The notes under the pieces: model-generated | Told to the model about the DNA's origin: nothing | The model's database searches: none | The model's input: only the letters and a program-made list of their open reading frames with translations | Made by a program: the position numbers and the translations under genes | Part shown: positions 9,352 through 12,442 of the stretch, piece by piece | Layout of the letters: the number at the start of each line of letters is the position of its first letter | How positions within the stretch are numbered: the first letter of the stretch is position 1 | Source: Rodentolepis nana | Lineage: Eukaryota; Platyhelminthes; Cestoda; Cyclophyllidea; Hymenolepididae | Assembly (NCBI GenBank): GCA_900617975.1 | Contig: UZAE01001597.1 | Location: forward strand, 1-12,442 | DNA: 12,442 nucleotides | Direction: 5' to 3'

Positions 9352-9417
9352 ATAGATTTTTTTGCCTTATGAGTACACCGGAGTGCACCACGTGGAGTTA
9401 AGTCTATTGCACACCCC
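9352..9417 (-). ncRNA. Decayed HDV-like ribozyme of copy D
   Basis: Minus strand from 9417: P1 GGGGTGT with GCACTCC (9386-9380) still pairs over 7 bp, though the first pair is G-C instead of G-U. L3 TCCACGT (9396-9390) and GG (9379-9378) are kept. About six bases including the GCAA joining segment are deleted, P3 has a mismatch (AAC with GGT), P4 is shortened, and P2 has one mismatch (ATAGACTT with AAATCTAT at 9359-9352). Probably inactive now. Its first G directly abuts the target-site duplication. Confidence 0.65.
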
Positions 9418-9430
9418 ATAATGGAAATAT
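9418..9430. repeat. Right target-site duplication of copy D
   Basis: ATAATGGAAATAT, identical to 8844-8856. It begins at the base next to the first G of the element, so the insertion boundary and the predicted ribozyme cleavage site are the same position. Confidence 0.93.
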
Positions 9431-10316
9431 AATGCACCTTATTCGCCACAAGGGCACCAATCACCATATTTCTTAGGAATCATATGGAGAGTGCATAACC
9501 AATTACTGCAAGAATTATAAATAAAGACCAGACCGAATATGTGTCTTTGGCTATTTGTCACCGATTTGAAAAAAGGCGAATAATGCGAGCTTTGGCAGGT
9601 GATAGAGTGATTTAAAAGTTTTTCAGCATAAACACTGTTGATGATGTCAGGGTTGTTTTGAGTATACACTGAGCGTTTCGTCAGGCGAAACACAGGCTAT
9701 GGAAAAGTAGTCTTGACAGGCGTATCCGGTACATTTAAAATGGAGGTTTGTTAGTGAATTTTTTATTTTTTTCTGACGGGGGTCGAAATGTCAAAGCAAA
9801 TCCTCTTCGATAATGATTTCGGAGACATTAGGAATGATTAAAATCCATCAGAAGGTTCTGCGTAGTCTGCGATCCATTGTGATGAATTTCTAATTGCATT
9901 TCTTAGTGCTTGATTTGTTCTCCACTAGTATGGTATGGTGGAAATCTGGAAATGTTTCGTTAGCAAGGTTACGAGGACCTACAGGAATTTCTGCCATTGG
10001 TTACTCTTATTTTCTCTTTGGTCTTTCTTTTTCATAGTCCCATTTTTCTTGAATTTTGGTGGGTGTAATGGCGTGATTTACTCTGAGATGAGGTTCTTCA
10101 CTTTTAAGCTATTTCTCGAACTTATTTCAAATTAATTAAAAAAGTAACTCGTTTATCTGTCTTGTCTGCTTGAGCCATAAAGTGGGCTCAAATTTTTGTA
10201 ATTCTAAAATCTGCTTTTTTTCTCTCATTGTCCTTCGGCATGTCAATTGTAATGTGTGTGTCCACCTCTTTGTTCTATGCCAGACTATTCTGAATCGCCT
10301 TTCTCCCCTACCTTAT

Positions 10317-10348
10317 CCCCCCCCCCACCACCACCTCCTCCTCCTTCA
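10317..10348 (+). repeat. C10 run followed by ACC/TCC trinucleotide repeats
   Basis: Ten Cs, then three ACC-type and four TCC-type units. A related TCC stretch recurs about 110 bp downstream. Low-complexity sequence. Confidence 0.9.
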
Positions 10349-10816
10349 TTTTATTGTCACAGATCTTTATCTTACGTTGGATCCCCATAGCTCACAACGC
10401 GTCCAAATCATAATTCGATTTAACTGCGCACTTCCTCCCTGGTTTGCACACTCTCCTCCTCCTCCTTCCTATTCGATATCCATTTCTTTTCCTCCCAACT
10501 CGAGGGCGTACTAAGCAAAACTGATCATTAGAATTTTACATTCACGAGTAAATTGGTTACAGTCTTCATTTGGTCTTAGTTTAGTTCAGTCATTCTCTTT
10601 ACTGTATGGCACGCCCTACGGTAGTAATAATACTCAATGTATTGGAAGTGTCCTCAGACTTTCAAGTTGCGGAATGAGGAAGGGGAAACACCAAGCTGTC
10701 AATTTTATTCTGATCGAGTGACGCGATGGAGTAGGTAATATTTTCGGCCCATTTATTGGCAATTTAAATTTGTGGTTTTAAAGGCGGAATCTTAGTTTTA
10801 TTGTCCCACAATCATA

Positions 10817-10838
10817 TTCTTCTTCTTCTTCTCCTTCT
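10817..10838 (+). repeat. (CTT)n microsatellite
   Basis: About seven TTC/CTT units with one CTC interruption near the end. Confidence 0.9.
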
Positions 10839-12132
10839 AAGTTATTAGCTTTGGCTGTTTTCTTCACTCCTTTCCAGTAGGGCTTACTGCCACTGCTAGC
10901 CTTTTTTCTTGGTGTGAGCGTCGGCCTCTAAACCTAAATGGTCAATGACTGGAAGACATTTATTTCTCCCTTGCATTTATAAGATTTGAGAGTGTTTTGA
11001 ATTCTGCTTGTAGCTATTCGCACTCTCTTCAATTCCTTACAACTCAATGATAGGTTTCGTTAGGATTGGCGTGAAAATGGACGCACATCATGGCCTTGCC
11101 TTGTGTATAAATTGTACTGAAAAATAGAAACGTTGTACTGAGTCATCGCATCAGGTGTATTTGATTGGTTAATGTGGATGTGTGAAAAGTGCTTCAAAGG
11201 CTAAAAGCTGGCGTGTAAGTAGTAATGAGTGACTATTATGGAAGGTCTTGCACAAATAGAATTGTGTTGTAAACGGTGTGCAATTCAGACCCCAGCTGCT
11301 GAAGGGAAAAAGAGGAAGTCACTTTGCCCAGAGGCGATTAATTTACCAGACAAAGCCTGAGACGCGTCTTTGTGTTCTTTTGAGACTGGAGGATTCGACT
11401 CACTGGTGTGAAACGTGTAAAACTAGCTAAGGCACTGCTTCATCTCTCATGACGCATGTCCTCTCGCACACCCAGCCGCTGCAGTTTGGCTTCCAAAAGG
11501 TTTTGAAATCAATCGACGTGATTATCAGTCTGGGCTATTCGGTCCCAGTGAATGAACGTGGTTTACTTCTTTCATTTATTAGCTTTTGTTGATTGGATTT
11601 AATCCCCATTTCCACTGCTTCTGTGACTGAGTGGTAATTAGAACTGACTGTTGAACCGCGTTGTCTAATTGTGGTTGAATAATGACGTAGGGACTAATAA
11701 AACATGCTTTGGATTTAATTTAATTTTAAATTCGTTTTACATTATAATTAAATCTTACACTGGAATTCCACTTTTAGCTAAAATGAGAAAAAAAGGACAT
11801 AATGGTGTTCGTTTAAATTGCCCCATTTTGACAGGCCTGCATTTTTCCTTTACTTGACTGTTTACGGCGCCTCTCCTGTCAATTTTTATCATTTTAAGGG
11901 GGAAGGGGGCTTTATTCCCATCAATCCTATATTGCCATTTTACGATTTTGTGCTTATTTAGGTTAAATTTGGTTTTTAATTTAGACAGATTCTCACTCCT
12001 GTTGCCCTTCCTGCGCAAGTCGAATAGATAAATTTTGACAGTGATGAAGTTTTTTAGGTCTTTGTGCTTGTGCAGATTTAAGTACTCTCTTCAAGGCAAA
12101 ATTCTATTTCAGGTCTCTTAATATTCTGTCCA

Positions 12133-12204
12133 GGGGTGTGCGATAGACTTACCTCCACGTGGTGCACCCTGGGCAATGTATACTCATACGGCAAAAAAGT
12201 CTAT
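12133..12204 (+). ncRNA. HDV-like self-cleaving ribozyme (best-preserved copy)
   Basis: Full delta-type nested double pseudoknot in 72 nt. P1: GGGGTGT (12133-12139) with GCACCCT (12164-12170), 7 bp with the G1-U wobble usual at the cleavage site. P2: ATAGACTT (12143-12150) with AAGTCTAT (12197-12204), 8 bp perfect. P3: ACC (12151-12153) with GGT (12161-12163). L3: TCCACGT, whose CC can pair with GG (12171-12172) as P1.1 and whose U and G match HDV U20 and G25. Joining segment GCAA (12173-12176) matches HDV 40-43, including C41. P4: TGTAT (12177-12181) with ATACG (12186-12190), loop ACTC. J4/2: GCAAAA with candidate catalytic C 12192. Cleavage is predicted just 5' of 12133, giving the retroelement RNA an exact 5' end. 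Activity has not been tested. Confidence 0.85.
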
Positions 12205-12442
12205 TAATCGGCAGTTGACTTCTGACTTCAAACTACCATTACCCCACTCTATGTCATATTCGACCCCTTTCACAGTATTCATCTAGCCTTTCCTCTGCCT
12301 TTTGTGCCTGTCTGTCTGCTACATCTGTGAATCGCTCTTCTTTTCCCCTGTCGAATTCTTCTCACTTTAATGTTCCCCCCTTCTGTGAAGCCCGAAGTCA
12401 ACTAAAGGGCTAATGATAACTATCAAAATGCCTGCCATTTGA
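12133..12442 (+). mobile_element. Ribozyme-bearing SINE-like retroelement, copy E (tail outside the window)
   Basis: Copy of 310 bp up to the window end, which falls in TGCCATTTGA, just before the tail. It has the intact ribozyme (12133-12204), the TTAATCGGCAGTTGACTTC block, one 40-bp unit ending in CACAGTATTCATCTAGCC, the pyrimidine-rich segment, and the 3' hairpin AGCCC (12389-12393) / GGGCT (12407-12411) with loop GAAGTCAACTAAA, followed by the near-palindrome TGATAACTATCA. The ribozyme part of this copy is closest to the consensus of the family. The left flank (ATTCTGTCCA) is unrelated to the flanks of the other copies, so the 5' end is real. Confidence 0.92.

Larger units (their letters stand above)
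8857..9417 (-). mobile_element. Ribozyme-bearing SINE-like retroelement, copy D (internally expanded, with target-site duplication)
   Basis: Minus-strand copy of 561 bp bounded by perfect 13-bp direct repeats, so its ends are certain: 5' end at GGGGTGTGC (9417 downward) and 3' end at CCATTTGGTATAAATAA. It contains the family's ribozyme region (decayed), the TTAACTGGCAGTTGAATTC block, an amplified array of the 40-bp unit (about 9027-9314), the pyrimidine-rich segment with a T7 run at 8953-8947, and the 3' hairpin (8915-8919 with 8897-8901, here with one wobble). The excess length over 300-330 bp comes from the array. The reading frame of 184 codons and the shorter ones overlapping it on this strand are by-products of the repeat, not genes. 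Confidence 0.95.
9431..12132. other. Spacer without a supported gene
   Basis: Contains a C10 run with ACC/TCC repeats (10317-10348), a second TCC stretch (about 10452-10470), a CTT repeat (10817-10838) and a small hairpin GTTTCG/CGAAAC at 9675-9691. Reading frames crossing 10170-10514 are proline- and histidine-rich only because of the C-rich repeats. No coding, RNA or further mobile element is supported. Confidence 0.55.

Noticed and set aside
8913..9467. 184-codon minus-strand reading frame plus overlapping 76- and 90-codon frames rich in repeated SYSTTFTVL-like peptides
   Set aside because: All are translations of the 40-bp tandem repeat in copy D. The same peptide appears in every frame because 40 is not divisible by 3, and the frame crosses the element's ends.
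9675..9691. GTTTCG-TCAGG-CGAAAC hairpin
   Set aside because: A 6-bp stem is expected by chance in 12 kb; no T run or gene end nearby gives it a role.
10170..10514. 114-codon plus-strand frame with proline/histidine runs
   Set aside because: The runs come from C10, ACC and TCC low-complexity DNA; no domain or start context.
11317..11405. A-box-like TTGCCCAGAGG and B-box-like GATTCGACTC, suggesting a tRNA or tRNA-SINE
   Set aside because: The boxes are 68 bp apart, the T-arm does not pair and there is no acceptor stem.
12133..12204. Integrated copy of hepatitis delta virus or a related agent
   Set aside because: Only the ribozyme fold is shared. Nothing viral flanks it, and such ribozymes are known in retroelements of many animals.

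Overview
This window looks like intergenic or intronic DNA from a repeat-rich invertebrate animal genome. It is A+T-rich by eye, with many microsatellites, no bacterial gene organisation and no convincing protein-coding gene. A flatworm, possibly a tapeworm, is a guess from general texture (weak splice-like signals, one possible 32-bp intron) and should be held loosely. By a rough calculation at about 61% A+T, a few stop-free stretches of 100-120 codons are expected by chance in 12.4 kb over six frames. The longest one (184 codons, minus strand, 8913-9467) is an artefact of a tandem repeat.

The dominant content is five copies of one short interspersed retroelement of about 300-330 bp (one expanded to 561 bp), together about 14% of the window. 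Copy A (1-261, +) is cut by the window start, copy B is at 943-1271 (+), copy C at 5603-5904 (-), copy D at 8857-9417 (-), and copy E at 12133-12442 (+) is cut by the window end. All four copies with a visible 5' end start at the same GGGG. Where the 3' end is visible it is a short AAATA/AATA-type tail. Copy D is flanked by a perfect 13-bp target-site duplication, which fixes both element ends and shows target-primed retrotransposition.

The main discovery is in the first ~72 nt of the element. It folds as a complete HDV-like (delta-type) self-cleaving ribozyme: nested double pseudoknot, 7-bp P1 starting with a G1-U wobble, 3-bp P3 with loop UCCACGU, a GG for P1.1, a GCAA joining segment, P4, a J4/2 with the expected catalytic C, and an 8-bp P2. 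The predicted cleavage site lies immediately 5' of G1, exactly the element/target boundary. Copy E is the best-preserved ribozyme; B keeps the fold but has lost one core C; C and D are decayed. HDV-like ribozymes are known at the 5' ends of several autonomous LINEs (R2, RTE, L1Tc) and in the short trypanosome element NARTc. A ~320-bp SINE-sized animal element built this way may be undescribed. The body shows no convincing RNA polymerase III boxes and contains T6-T7 runs, so I infer read-through transcription, 5' trimming by the ribozyme and mobilisation by an RTE- or CR1-like LINE that is not in this window.

The rest is spacer: 262-942 (AAT microsatellite), 1272-5602 (pyrimidine tract, G14 run, strong G-quadruplex motif, possible decayed minus-strand coding sequence), 5905-8843 (AC and CT repeats, one splice-flanked candidate micro-exon) and 9431-12132 (C-rich and CTT repeats). 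No tRNA, rRNA, CRISPR or bacterial features were found.
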